Source: Rhodospirillaceae bacterium (GTDB taxonomy: Bacteria > Pseudomonadota > Alphaproteobacteria > UBA8366 > GCA-2717185). From it: a stretch of 28,304 bases of DNA. Location: NCBI GenBank assembly GCA_018660965.1, contig JABJJH010000128.1, forward strand, positions 1-28,304, read 5' to 3'. Numbering within the stretch: position 1 is the stretch's first letter; each line of letters begins with the position of its first letter. The notes beneath the pieces are model-generated. The model made no database searches and was not told the origin of the DNA. It saw only the letters and a program-made list of their open reading frames with translations. Below, piece after piece: positions 14,888 to 22,546 of the stretch. The translations under genes and the position numbers were made by a program.

Positions 14888-15595
14888 ATGACCGACGAAA
14901 TTGAATATCAGGAATACGAGCCCGGGACACAACCGCCGTATTTAACGCCGCGTTATAAAAGCACTGTAATCCGGTCACCGAAAAAACCGCAATACAAATT
15001 GCCGCGCACCTTGACCGAAACAACGGGGCCGCTGTTTTCGCAGGACGACGTTACGGCGGCGGAATGCGATCTGGTCACGGGCGCCAACGGCGCCCCCGCG
15101 ATTGGTCAATTGATGATCATGGATGGCGTCGTTACCGACGAGGACGGTCGCCCGGCGGCCAACACCCTTATCGAGATTTGGCAGGCTAACAGTGCTGGTA
15201 AATACGCACATGTCATGGACACACGGGATGCGCCCGGGGATCCGAATTTTATCGGCGCGGGGCGTGCGGTGACCGATGAGGATGGGCATTACCGGTTCAC
15301 GACCATTAAGCCCGGCGCCTATCCGGTGCCCAACTCCGGTAATTACTGGCGCCCGCCGCATATACATATTTCTCTGTATGGCCACAGTTTTATGAGCCGC
15401 ATGATCACCCAAAGCTATTTTCCCGGCGACCCGTTGAACGACGAGGATCATATCCTGCAGGGGATTCCCGACGCTGCCGCCCGGGATCGCCTGGTCATGA
15501 AACTGGACCCGTCCGTTGGCGTAGACGAACATGCGCTTGGGTTTCGGCACAATCTGGTGCTTCGCGGTCGCCGCGCGACGCCGATGGTGGGATGA
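14888..15595 (+). CDS. pcaH: Protocatechuate 3,4-dioxygenase, beta subunit
   Basis: Intradiol ring-cleaving dioxygenase subunit that carries the catalytic ferric iron; with PcaG it opens protocatechuate to 3-carboxy-cis,cis-muconate. The four iron ligands of the Pseudomonas enzyme (Y108, Y147, H160, H162) correspond to Y106 (AGKYAH), Y145 (PGAYPV), H158 and H160 (RPPHIH). The N-terminus has the family segment PPYLTPRYKSTVIRSPK. From the ATG at 14888 the protein is 235 residues, close to the usual 239; ATG codons at 14873 and 14831 are in frame and possible. Its stop overlaps the pcaG start (ATGA). None of the other protocatechuate pathway genes (pcaB, pcaC, pcaD) is in the window, so the true substrate could be a related catechol. 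Confidence 0.88.
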   Translation: MTDEIEYQEYEPGTQPPYLTPRYKSTVIRSPKKPQYKLPRTLTETTGPLFSQDDVTAAECDLVTGANGAPAIGQLMIMDGVVTDEDGRPAANTLIEIWQANSAGKYAHVMDTRDAPGDPNFIGAGRAVTDEDGHYRFTTIKPGAYPVPNSGNYWRPPHIHISLYGHSFMSRMITQSYFPGDPLNDEDHILQGIPDAAARDRLVMKLDPSVGVDEHALGFRHNLVLRGRRATPMVG

Positions 15596-16209
15596 TGGCC
15601 GAATTGAAACAAACCCCTACCGCCCAAATTCCCACAGCAGGGCAAACAGTCGGGCCGTTTTATAACTATGCGCTTCTGCGCGACGGCGAAAACGATTTGA
15701 CCGGGCAGGGAAAAGCAGCTGGCGAGACGATTGTCGTCGAAGGTCAGGTGATCGACGGGACAGGCGAACCGCTTCGCGACGTGTTGCTGGAAATCTGGCA
15801 AGCCAACGCGCAGGGTCGTTACAACCACCCCGCCGACGATAGCGACCGGGAACTGGATGAAAACTTCCGGGGGTTTGGCCGCGCCTTGACCGATGGCGAG
15901 GGGAGATACCGGTTCGTGACGATCAAGCCGGGCGCGGCGCCGGCGGATGGTAACCAATGGCAGGCGCCGCATATCGCGTTTTCCATCTTCGCCGCAGGCC
16001 TTACCCGCCGGTTGGTGACGCGTCTTTATTTTCCGGGCGAAGACGCCAACGATACCGACCCCGCATTATCGGGAATTCCCGAAGGCGACAGAGCTAGATT
16101 GATCGGTCGGTCCGTTGACGGCGGCGCTGCTGATCGCAGCGCCAAGAAGACCGTTCGCTTCGATATCGTACTGCAAGGGGACGGCGAAACGCCATTTTTT
16201 GAAGATTAG
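15592..16209 (+). CDS. pcaG: Protocatechuate 3,4-dioxygenase, alpha subunit
   Basis: Partner subunit of PcaH, 205 residues. It shares the dioxygenase fold (LLEIWQANAQGRYNHP at about 65-80, GEGRYRFVTIKPG near 101-113) but lacks the iron histidines: where PcaH has HIH this protein has APHIAFS, as expected for an alpha subunit. The N-terminus TAGQTVGPFYNYAL is the standard alpha-subunit opening that helps form the substrate pocket. The first of two adjacent ATG codons (15592) overlaps the pcaH stop. The gene converges on a response-regulator gene; no clear terminator is visible in the 22 bases between them. Confidence 0.9.
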   Translation: MMAELKQTPTAQIPTAGQTVGPFYNYALLRDGENDLTGQGKAAGETIVVEGQVIDGTGEPLRDVLLEIWQANAQGRYNHPADDSDRELDENFRGFGRALTDGEGRYRFVTIKPGAAPADGNQWQAPHIAFSIFAAGLTRRLVTRLYFPGEDANDTDPALSGIPEGDRARLIGRSVDGGAADRSAKKTVRFDIVLQGDGETPFFED

Positions 16210-16231
16210 CCCACGCATCGTTCCGCGACGT

Positions 16232-16711
16232 TTAAACCAAATCGATATATTCCGTTGTTCCCGAACCGGCGGCGTCGGCTCTTTGGGCTAAAATACGCTG
16301 GAATAACGCTAATACCTTTGCCTGAAAATTCTGCGCCTTGAAGGGCTTGGTGATGTAAGCCGTTACATCGGCGTCCACCGCGTCCATGATCGCGTCGTTT
16401 GCGGCGCGCACGGTCAGCATCAAAAACGGTATCGTTGCGTCCAGGGCGCGAATTTCCTTCAGCAGCTCAATACCCGTCATCTTGGGCATGACCCAGTCAG
16501 ACACGATTATGTCGTAGTCTTTCGGGTTTTTGCAAAAGTCGTTCAGAGCGATTTCCCCGTTGGATGCGGTTTGAACCAGAGACACGCCCATGTCCGCCAG
16601 CATCGCCACAATTAAGTCGGCCATCGGCGCCGTATCTTCGACAAGCAGAACACGCATGTCCGCAAGGTTTTGTGCTAAATTTACATCCGTGGGCGCTGTT
16701 TGCTGGTGCAT
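16232..16711 (-). CDS. Single-domain response regulator (CheY-like), copy 1
   Basis: A 159-residue stand-alone receiver domain without an output domain. The acidic pocket is E25-D26, the phosphorylated aspartate is D72 (VSDWVMP), and the switch residues T100 and K122 (TKPF) are in place. About 18 residues precede the domain and a short tail follows it. It is probably phosphorylated by a histidine kinase encoded elsewhere and acts by protein contact, as CheY does; no kinase or chemotaxis gene lies in the window. It closely resembles the next gene (16925-17359), sharing about 56 of 104 receiver residues by eye without gaps. GAAGG lies about eight bases before the ATG. Confidence 0.92.
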   Translation of the reverse strand: MHQQTAPTDVNLAQNLADMRVLLVEDTAPMADLIVAMLADMGVSLVQTASNGEIALNDFCKNPKDYDIIVSDWVMPKMTGIELLKEIRALDATIPFLMLTVRAANDAIMDAVDADVTAYITKPFKAQNFQAKVLALFQRILAQRADAAGSGTTEYIDLV

Positions 16712-16878
16712 GACGATTGCCTTCCAATTCAGTGCGTGCCGGTCTTGATAAAAGATAAGCAGTTACACCAAAAGGTAAACGGAAAATTAGTCAAAAAGCG
16801 CCAGAAAACAAAATAAGTTGTGGATTTTTGCGATACTGCCAAAATTACGACTTAAGGCTGCGTAAATGCCGGTAAAGG

Positions 16879-16894
16879 GTATATTAAAATATAC
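16879..16894. repeat. A/T-rich inverted repeat between the two CheY-like genes
   Basis: GTATATT, two bases, AATATAC: a perfect 7-bp stem that can be lengthened by a G.T pair and a G.C pair. It sits about 30 bases after the stop of copy 2 and 167 bases before the start of copy 1. Read on the minus strand it is followed by CC and then TTT, so it might be a weak terminator, or an operator. Neither role is certain. Confidence 0.45.
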
Positions 16895-16924
16895 TCCCAG
16901 CGTCCCGAATATTACGTTTAACGC

Positions 16925-17359
16925 TCATTTTTTTTCTATTAATTGCGCGACGAGGGTTTCGAGTTTCTGCCGTAGTCCTTCGGGAGAAAACGGCTTTACG
17001 ATATAGGCCGTGACGTCGGCTTCTTTCGCTGACACGATCGAATCCATTTTCAAACGCGCGGTTAACATTAAAAAGGGAAGCGAAGAATCCAGTGCGCGAA
17101 CTTCCTTTAGAAATTCGATGCCGCTCATGACCGGCATTTCCCAGTCCGATATGATCAAGTCATAGTCGCTCTGGTTCTGTTGAATTTCGTTCAGCGCAAG
17201 CTTGCCGTTTTCCGCATGGGTGATTCGCTCGACGCCAATGGCGCGCAAGGTCACATCGACAATTTGAGCTACATCGACATCGTCTTCCACAACCAAAACC
17301 CCAATATTGGCTTTTCCCAATGATTCCGAATCGACAGTCGGCAAGTTTTCTTCCGCCAT
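16925..17359 (-). CDS. Single-domain response regulator (CheY-like), copy 2
   Basis: A 144-residue receiver domain with acidic residues E25, D26 and D27, phosphorylation site D72 (ISDWEMP), T100 and K122 (VKPF). All these fall at the same residue numbers as in copy 1, pointing to tandem duplication. Both share the tryptophan right after the phosphorylated aspartate and the block GIExLKExRALD. The larger acidic cluster here (EDD instead of EDT) may change metal binding or phosphorylation lifetime. The two genes are on the same strand, 213 bases apart, so copy 1 may have its own promoter. Partner kinase unknown. Confidence 0.92.
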   Translation of the reverse strand: MAEENLPTVDSESLGKANIGVLVVEDDVDVAQIVDVTLRAIGVERITHAENGKLALNEIQQNQSDYDLIISDWEMPVMSGIEFLKEVRALDSSLPFLMLTARLKMDSIVSAKEADVTAYIVKPFSPEGLRQKLETLVAQLIEKK

Positions 17360-17649
17360 TTTTTCTAAGCCCTTATCTAACAGAACGGTTACTCAAATAT
17401 TTCAATGTATAAAACCTAACGTAGTGTTGGTATAGGCTTGAAGTGTTTAAATTTTGTAAAGCCAAAGGGAATAAACGCTGCGACGGAGTCCCCGACGTTA
17501 AAGGCTTTCGCCGTCGTTTGCTCCCCCCCTTTGCCTCGTCCGGTTGTTTTGGATACAGTTTGGCGTCTTCTCGGACACACGCTGCGGTGCGCGGGGAAAA
17601 TTAGGCGCGAGCATCACGAAAATACAACACCAAACGAGGTCACGGAACC
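17360..17649. other. Intergenic region between response regulator and LLM oxidoreductase
   Basis: About 290 bases between two divergent genes. The half next to the response regulator is A/T-rich and presumably holds its promoter; the half next to the oxidoreductase is G/C-rich with a C-run near 17523-17529. I see no coding sequence, RNA gene or strong inverted repeat here. Confidence 0.4.
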
Positions 17650-18561
17650 ATGCCAAGTCAAAAACCGAGCCTAAGCCTTGTCGCCCTTCCCGGCCGTCGG
17701 CGCGCGGCGCTCGACCTTGCCCAGGAAATTGAACGCCGGGGATATCCCGGCATCTATTGTCCCAGCGTGACCAACAACATGGCGTTCTGTCAGGCGATGG
17801 CCCAGGTGACGGAGCGCGTGATGATTGGCACGTCGATTACACCAATCTATACCCGTCTGCCGCTGGATTACGCGCAGAGCGCCGCCTTCATTCATGAAAT
17901 TTCCGGTGGACGGTTTCGTTTCGGCGTTGGCGTCAGCCACGCCCCGGCGCATGAACGCATGGGCGTCACCGTCGGTAAACCGCTTGGCGACATGCGAAGT
18001 TTCGTTCAAGCCTATCATGATGCGCCGCGCACTGGCGACAAACCGCCCCTGATTCTGGCGACTCTACGTAAAAAAATGATCGCCCTGTCGGCGGAAATCG
18101 GCGACGGCATGGTGTTCGCGAACGGCGCGCGGTCGCATATGGCTGACTCTCTTGCGGTGCTTCCCGCCGCCACGCGCAACGACCCGGATTTCTTTATCGG
18201 CAACATGATCCCGACATGCGTTTCCGACGATATCGAAGCGGCGAAGGCGGTGAACCGCCGGACCTTGCACAGTTACGTGCAGCTGCCGAATTACCGGAAC
18301 TATTGGAAGGAAGCCGGGTTCGTGGAGGAAATGACGGCGGTGGAAAAGGCTATCGCGGCGGGCGATCTGGACGCGCTGTCCGGTTGCATGAGCGACGATT
18401 GGCTGGCCAACACGACGATGGCCGGACCCGCGTCCCACGTCCGCGACGAAGTGGAAAAATGGCGCGAGGCCGGCATCCGCGAACCGATCATCGTGCCGTC
18501 TTCGGCGGAAGGTAATCAGTTTAAGGCGTTCGAGGAAATCTTCGCCGTCTTCGACGATTGA
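17650..18561 (+). CDS. Luciferase-like (LLM class) flavin or F420-dependent oxidoreductase
   Basis: A 303-residue TIM-barrel protein of the bacterial luciferase superfamily. Family landmarks are ERRGYPGIYCPSV near 28-40, IGTSITPIYTRLPLDYAQSAAFIHEISGGRF near 59-89, and FGVGVSHAPAHERMGV just after, ending with the FEEIFAVFDD helix. Such enzymes are monooxygenases or reductases using reduced FMN or F420; sequence alone does not decide between them, nor the substrate. The ATG at 17650 is preceded by GAGGTCACGGAACC. The dehydrogenase gene begins 26 bases after its stop, so the two probably act together. Confidence 0.85.
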   Translation: MPSQKPSLSLVALPGRRRAALDLAQEIERRGYPGIYCPSVTNNMAFCQAMAQVTERVMIGTSITPIYTRLPLDYAQSAAFIHEISGGRFRFGVGVSHAPAHERMGVTVGKPLGDMRSFVQAYHDAPRTGDKPPLILATLRKKMIALSAEIGDGMVFANGARSHMADSLAVLPAATRNDPDFFIGNMIPTCVSDDIEAAKAVNRRTLHSYVQLPNYRNYWKEAGFVEEMTAVEKAIAAGDLDALSGCMSDDWLANTTMAGPASHVRDEVEKWREAGIREPIIVPSSAEGNQFKAFEEIFAVFDD

Positions 18562-18587
18562 AACTTAATTTTAGAGGTAAGCACGCC

Positions 18588-19346
18588 ATGGGTAGTTTGC
18601 TGCAGGGCCATATTGCGCTGGTGACCGGCGCCGGGTCGGGTATTGGACAAGGGGTCGCGGTTGGATATGCGGCGGAAGGCGCGCGGGTCATATGCGTCGA
18701 TATCAATGAGGCGGGAGCGGCGGAAACCACAGCGATGATCGCCAAAGCGGGCGGTGATGCGTCGTCTTATGAGCTGGACGTCACCGATGCGGCGGCGTGC
18801 GGGGCGCTCGCTGAAACGGTCGAACGCGACATCGGACAAGTGTCGGTTCTGGTCAATAACGCGGGCGTCGTTCGCCGCGCGCCGATTACGTCCAAGACCG
18901 CCGTGCAGGACTGGGCGGATGTATTGGCGGTGAATATTCACGGCGTCTTCAACGTGACGCATGCGTTTCTGGGCGCCTTGAAGGCGCGAAAGGGGCGCAT
19001 CATCAACCTCGGTTCGATTCAGTCCTTCGTGCATACCCCCAACAGCGTCGCCTACACTACGTCGAAAGGCGCGGTGCGGAACTTTACGACCGGGTTGGCG
19101 GCGGAACTGGGCCCGGACGGCGTTCGGGTGAACGCCATTGGGCCAGGGCTGATCCAGACGCCGTTGAACAAGGCCACGATCCACGAAGGCGCTGAAATTT
19201 ACGATAATTTTATGCGGCACACGCCCATGAAGCGCCCGGGCACGCCTGCGGACATCGTTGGGCCGGCGGTTTTTCTGGCGTCCGATTTGTCGCAATATGT
19301 TACGGGAGTCACGTTACCCGTGGATGGCGGGTATCTGACGGTTTAG
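18588..19346 (+). CDS. Short-chain dehydrogenase/reductase (SDR), classical type
   Basis: A 252-residue Rossmann-fold oxidoreductase. Motifs: TGAGSGIG at 13-20, D38 at the end of the second strand (favouring NAD over NADP), NNAG at 90-93, and the catalytic S143, Y156 and K160. The C-terminus YVTGVTLPVDGGYLTV is typical. It likely oxidises an alcohol or reduces a ketone; the substrate is unknown. The frame is open from a TTG overlapping the previous stop, but the ATG at 18588 has AGAGG ten bases upstream and starts right before the first beta strand, so I use it. Probably co-transcribed with the LLM oxidoreductase. Confidence 0.92.
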   Translation: MGSLLQGHIALVTGAGSGIGQGVAVGYAAEGARVICVDINEAGAAETTAMIAKAGGDASSYELDVTDAAACGALAETVERDIGQVSVLVNNAGVVRRAPITSKTAVQDWADVLAVNIHGVFNVTHAFLGALKARKGRIINLGSIQSFVHTPNSVAYTTSKGAVRNFTTGLAAELGPDGVRVNAIGPGLIQTPLNKATIHEGAEIYDNFMRHTPMKRPGTPADIVGPAVFLASDLSQYVTGVTLPVDGGYLTV

Positions 19347-19359
19347 GCCATCGACCTTT

Positions 19360-20502
19360 TTAATCTCCGACCACCACGAATTGAGAGCCGAACCAGCGTG
19401 AGCGTCGATTGGGGCCCGGCATGGTGCAGTTTATCCGCACCCGGCCTGGCTTAAGGGCATTCGTGAATCGGATTTCGACGCGATGCGTGCCCAGCTTCGT
19501 GAACGGAAGGGGGCCGAAGGGCGAATGATAACACGTCAGATTGTCAATATTGGTCAGGGTCGAATCGACTGTGAAACCGAAGGCGGGCGGGTTGGTTCCA
19601 AACTTTTTGCCGATCAAAGGGTTGGGCGGCGTGATATCGTGGACCGGTAGGGGCAAGGTGGCGATGATTCGGGCGAATCGGGATTTGTCGCCATATTGTT
19701 CGTTCAGTGCGAACCGAGGCAGATAATACCGGTCGCTCGTCCGGCTGACCGCGCCGGAGTGTTGGCCGAATGCTATGTCAAAGCCGGCCTCGATTATGGC
19801 GTTTTTAACGGCGCTGCTGGTTTCCCCATAAGGGTAAGCGAAAATCCGGGGGCCATCCTTAAAGCTTCCATCGCCACTCGATCCTTCGCCGTCGCCAAGT
19901 TCAGCGGCGAAACGCCGTTTCGCCCGATTGATTTCCAGGACGTTTTTCGCCAAATCGGCATGCGCCATGTGGGCGTGCGCGTTGCCGTGATTACCAATAT
20001 AAACCCCACTGTCCCGCAATTCCCTGACTTGATCCCAATTCATATAACGTCCGCCGTTGCGCCCAACCGAGCCGGCGCCAACGAACACGGTGAAAGGCAG
20101 TTTGGCTTCTTTGAGGCGTGGCCAGGCTTCGGTGTAGACGGATAGAAACGCATCGTCGATGGTGATGACGACCGCGTTGTCCGGTAGATTCCGGCCCGTC
20201 TTCAACGCCGCCGCCAGTTCGGTTATGGGAATGACCTTATAGGGGCCGCGTTTAAGGATTTCGATGTGGGCTTCGAATTGAGCGATTGTAATATTCGTGG
20301 ACGGATAGCTTGATTCGCCGAACCTGTGATACATGATCACCACGGCGCTTTCGGCTGTGTGGGCGATGCTGATTAAGGACGACGTTAACGTTATGGCGAA
20401 AATCAGCCAAACTTGAACGCTGCGTCGCGTGAACAAGTGTATCCGGCGCCAAGGGAACATCGACGATAAGCTTGCAAAAAGAGACAGTAAACGAATATCC
20501 AT
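19360..20502 (-). CDS. Polysaccharide deacetylase with C-terminal extension
   Basis: A 380-residue exported NodB-type deacetylase that would remove acetyl groups from N-acetylated sugars in the envelope or an exopolysaccharide. An N-terminal hydrophobic stretch (about residues 29-45) is a signal peptide or anchor. The catalytic domain begins with VVIMYHRFGES. It has the TIDDAF motif (two aspartates), the metal histidines in IGNHGNAHAH, and the FAYPYGE motif. After the NodB fold comes a C-terminal region of about 110 residues that looks beta-rich and has two cysteines. The frame continues upstream to 20703, but that would overlap the divergent nitroreductase; I take the ATG at 20502 (an ATG at 20460 is also possible). 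No good Shine-Dalgarno precedes either. Confidence 0.85.
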   Translation of the reverse strand: MDIRLLSLFASLSSMFPWRRIHLFTRRSVQVWLIFAITLTSSLISIAHTAESAVVIMYHRFGESSYPSTNITIAQFEAHIEILKRGPYKVIPITELAAALKTGRNLPDNAVVITIDDAFLSVYTEAWPRLKEAKLPFTVFVGAGSVGRNGGRYMNWDQVRELRDSGVYIGNHGNAHAHMAHADLAKNVLEINRAKRRFAAELGDGEGSSGDGSFKDGPRIFAYPYGETSSAVKNAIIEAGFDIAFGQHSGAVSRTSDRYYLPRFALNEQYGDKSRFARIIATLPLPVHDITPPNPLIGKKFGTNPPAFGFTVDSTLTNIDNLTCYHSPFGPLPFTKLGTHRVEIRFTNALKPGRVRINCTMPGPNRRSRWFGSQFVVVGD

Positions 20503-20533
20503 GGTGGGGACATAAGTAAGGAGTTTTCGAGTA

Positions 20534-21130
20534 ATGTCAAAAAAGCCCGTCTTGAACGACCCTGGCCGAGATTTGCTGTTTCGTGACGCCCGCAGCCATA
20601 ATGGTTGGCGCGACGAACCCGTTTTGGAAGAAACGCTGAGGGCCGCATTTGATCTCGCGAAAATGGGACCGACCAGCGCCAACTGTTCACCGATGCGGGT
20701 CATTTTCGTGCGCGACGAAGCCGCGAAGGAAAAATTGCGACCGTGTTTGTCGAACGGAAATCTGGCGAAGACGCTGGCGTCGCCGGTGACGGCGATTTTG
20801 GGAATCGATTTCGAGTTTTACGAACACCTGCCGCGCCTGTTTCCACATGATGACGCAAAAGCGTGGTTCGTCGGCAATCAGGCGGTCATCGACGCCACAG
20901 CGATGCGCAATGGATCGTTGCAAGGCGCCTATTTTCTGTTGGCGTGCCGGGCGGTGGGATTGGATTGTGGTCCGATGTCCGGATACGACGGTGATATGGT
21001 CGATGAATTGTTTTTCAAGGGCACGCGCGTTCGCTCGAATTTTTTATGTAACCTGGGCTACGGCGATCCTGACGCGTTGTTCCAGCGTAGCCCTCGTTTC
21101 GACTTCGATGATGTGTGTACGTTTGTTTGA
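20534..21130 (+). CDS. rutE: RutE/HadB-type nitroreductase family protein
   Basis: A 198-residue flavin-dependent reductase. It matches E. coli RutE along its length as I remember it: LFRDARSHNGWRDEPV, MGPTSANCSPMRV, LRPCLSNGNLAKTL, FYEHLPRLFPHDDAK, and GLDCGPMSGYD. In the Rut pyrimidine pathway RutE is thought to reduce malonic semialdehyde to 3-hydroxypropionate, but the other rut genes are absent here, so this copy may reduce another aldehyde, quinone or nitro compound. AAGGAG stands ten bases before the ATG. Its start is only 31 bases from that of the divergent deacetylase. The stop is 36 bases before tsaB. Confidence 0.88.
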   Translation: MSKKPVLNDPGRDLLFRDARSHNGWRDEPVLEETLRAAFDLAKMGPTSANCSPMRVIFVRDEAAKEKLRPCLSNGNLAKTLASPVTAILGIDFEFYEHLPRLFPHDDAKAWFVGNQAVIDATAMRNGSLQGAYFLLACRAVGLDCGPMSGYDGDMVDELFFKGTRVRSNFLCNLGYGDPDALFQRSPRFDFDDVCTFV

Positions 21131-21166
21131 CGATAGGTCCGGACGTGTCGCCGCCGCTGGTAGACG

Positions 21167-21862
21167 ATGAAGATTTTAGCGCTGGATTCCGCGACCGCCG
21201 CCTGTTCGACGGCGGTGTGGATTGATGAAGCGGTCACCGCGCGCCGTTATGAATCCATGTCGCGCGGGCATGCGGCGCGCCTGATGCCGATGGTGCGCGA
21301 CGTGATGGCGGAATCCGGCCTTGCCTTTGGTGAGATTGATTACATCGCCACGACGACCGGACCGGGCGGGTTCACCGGACTTCGCATCGGCTTGGCCGCC
21401 GCGCGGGCGATTGCCCTGGCCGCGAAAATTCCCATTGTCGGCTATACGACCTTCGAGGTTGTGGCCCGATCCCCACGAAGCTGGCCCGCCCCACGACCGT
21501 TGTTGGTCGTGATGGACGCCAAACGGGCCGATTTTTATTTTCAGCTCTTCCGGTCCGATGGCGCGGCCCTGACCGCACCCGCCACCGCGCCGCCCGCTGG
21601 AATTGCGGCCGCGCTTCGGTTGGCGATGGTGTCGGGCGATCCCGTGGCAATTTGCGGCGATGGCGCCGACGCCGTTATTGAAGAACTGGACGCCTATGAA
21701 ATGCCGTTGCGCCGCATTGATGGACCTGACGCGCCCGACGCCGCGGTGTTGGCGCGCATCGCCCAGGCCGACATTGGCGTCGATGAGGCGATGTTTGACA
21801 CAGAGATGCGTCCACCAGAGCCATTGTATCTGCGGCCGCCGGACGCCGCCTTGCCGCGCTGA
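21167..21862 (+). CDS. tsaB: tRNA threonylcarbamoyladenosine biosynthesis protein TsaB
   Basis: Non-catalytic partner of TsaD in the complex that makes t6A37 on ANN-decoding tRNAs. The 231-residue protein has the ASKHA-fold start MKILALDSATAACSTAVW and the family block TTTGPGGFTGLRIGLAAARAIALA near 63-86, but lacks the metal-binding histidines of TsaD. The C-terminus ends with the short EPLYLRPPDA segment common in TsaB. Its stop codon shares one base with the rimI start (TGATG), so the two are translationally coupled; tsaB-rimI is a widely conserved pair. Confidence 0.95.
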   Translation: MKILALDSATAACSTAVWIDEAVTARRYESMSRGHAARLMPMVRDVMAESGLAFGEIDYIATTTGPGGFTGLRIGLAAARAIALAAKIPIVGYTTFEVVARSPRSWPAPRPLLVVMDAKRADFYFQLFRSDGAALTAPATAPPAGIAAALRLAMVSGDPVAICGDGADAVIEELDAYEMPLRRIDGPDAPDAAVLARIAQADIGVDEAMFDTEMRPPEPLYLRPPDAALPR

Positions 21863-22371
21863 TGAGCGATATCGATATCCGGTTGACGACCCCTGCCGAT
21901 ATGGATGCGATGGCCGCTTTGTACGCCGAGGCGTTCGACCCCATTCAACCGCGTATGTCGGTAGAGCAATACTTGACGCCGCCGGGCGCGTTCGCGCTGG
22001 TTGCTCATCTCAATTCCACCCACGCGAATCATGAAAACACAGGGACCGCAGCGTCCGTGGCGGCGGGGTTTCTCATTGGCCGGGTTGCGTCGGATGAAAC
22101 GGAAATTTTCAGCGTCGGCGTGGCGAACGAATTTCGCCGCCGTGGCGTTGGCCGCGCCTTGGTCGAAACGCTGTGCGCCCTGGCGGCGGCGAAAGGCGCC
22201 AAAAGCGTATTTTTGGAAGTCGCTGCGGATAATCCAGGCGCAGAAGCGCTTTATCGAGGCTTAGGCTTTCAAGTTGTCGGGCGGCGAAAGGACTACTATC
22301 GGGACCCTGGCGGGGCTCGCGTCGATGCAATTGTCATGCAATATGGTCTGATTAATAAGGGTTTAGGTTAA
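21862..22371 (+). CDS. rimI: Ribosomal-protein-alanine N-acetyltransferase RimI
   Basis: GNAT acetyltransferase of 169 residues expected to acetylate the N-terminus of ribosomal protein S18. The acetyl-CoA loop is RRRGVG at about 92-97, followed by LFLEV-like FLEVAADNPGAEALYRGLGF, with N124 and Y131 as the usual catalytic and CoA contacts, and the late RRKDYYRDPGG motif typical of RimI. It overlaps tsaB by one base. The operon order with fur and miaB nearby is an alphaproteobacterial pattern. Confidence 0.93.
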   Translation: MSDIDIRLTTPADMDAMAALYAEAFDPIQPRMSVEQYLTPPGAFALVAHLNSTHANHENTGTAASVAAGFLIGRVASDETEIFSVGVANEFRRRGVGRALVETLCALAAAKGAKSVFLEVAADNPGAEALYRGLGFQVVGRRKDYYRDPGGARVDAIVMQYGLINKGLG

Positions 22372-22500
22372 ATTATGACAAGTATTTAAATAAATAGTGA
22401 AGTAGAACCCTGTATTTAAGACTTGAATAATTAATTTATATAGTGTTTTGTCGTTATTAGTAGGAATTGTTCCGAAAATTAAGAAATCAGAGGGATTCTA
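22372..22500. promoter_or_regulatory. A/T-rich promoter region of mucR
   Basis: A marked A/T-rich block in an otherwise G/C-rich window, lying upstream of mucR and rich in TA steps. It includes two copies of GTATTTAA at 22382-22389 and 22412-22419, exactly 30 bases (about three helical turns) apart. MucR proteins are H-NS-like and bind A/T-rich DNA with TA steps, often at their own promoters, so autoregulation is likely. I could not place a convincing -35/-10 pair. Confidence 0.5.
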
Positions 22501-22546
22501 CAGCTCTTTACATGGTGATGTAATAGCGGTCCAGGATCGTGAATGT

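Noticed and set aside
18516..19295. 259-codon minus-strand frame opposite the SDR
   Set aside because: Antisense to a complete SDR with all catalytic residues; Arg-rich composition typical of a shadow.
22448..22546. Longer N-terminus of MucR from the upstream open frame
   Set aside because: It lies in the A/T-rich promoter, lacks a ribosome site, and the family N-terminus begins at the ATG at 22547.
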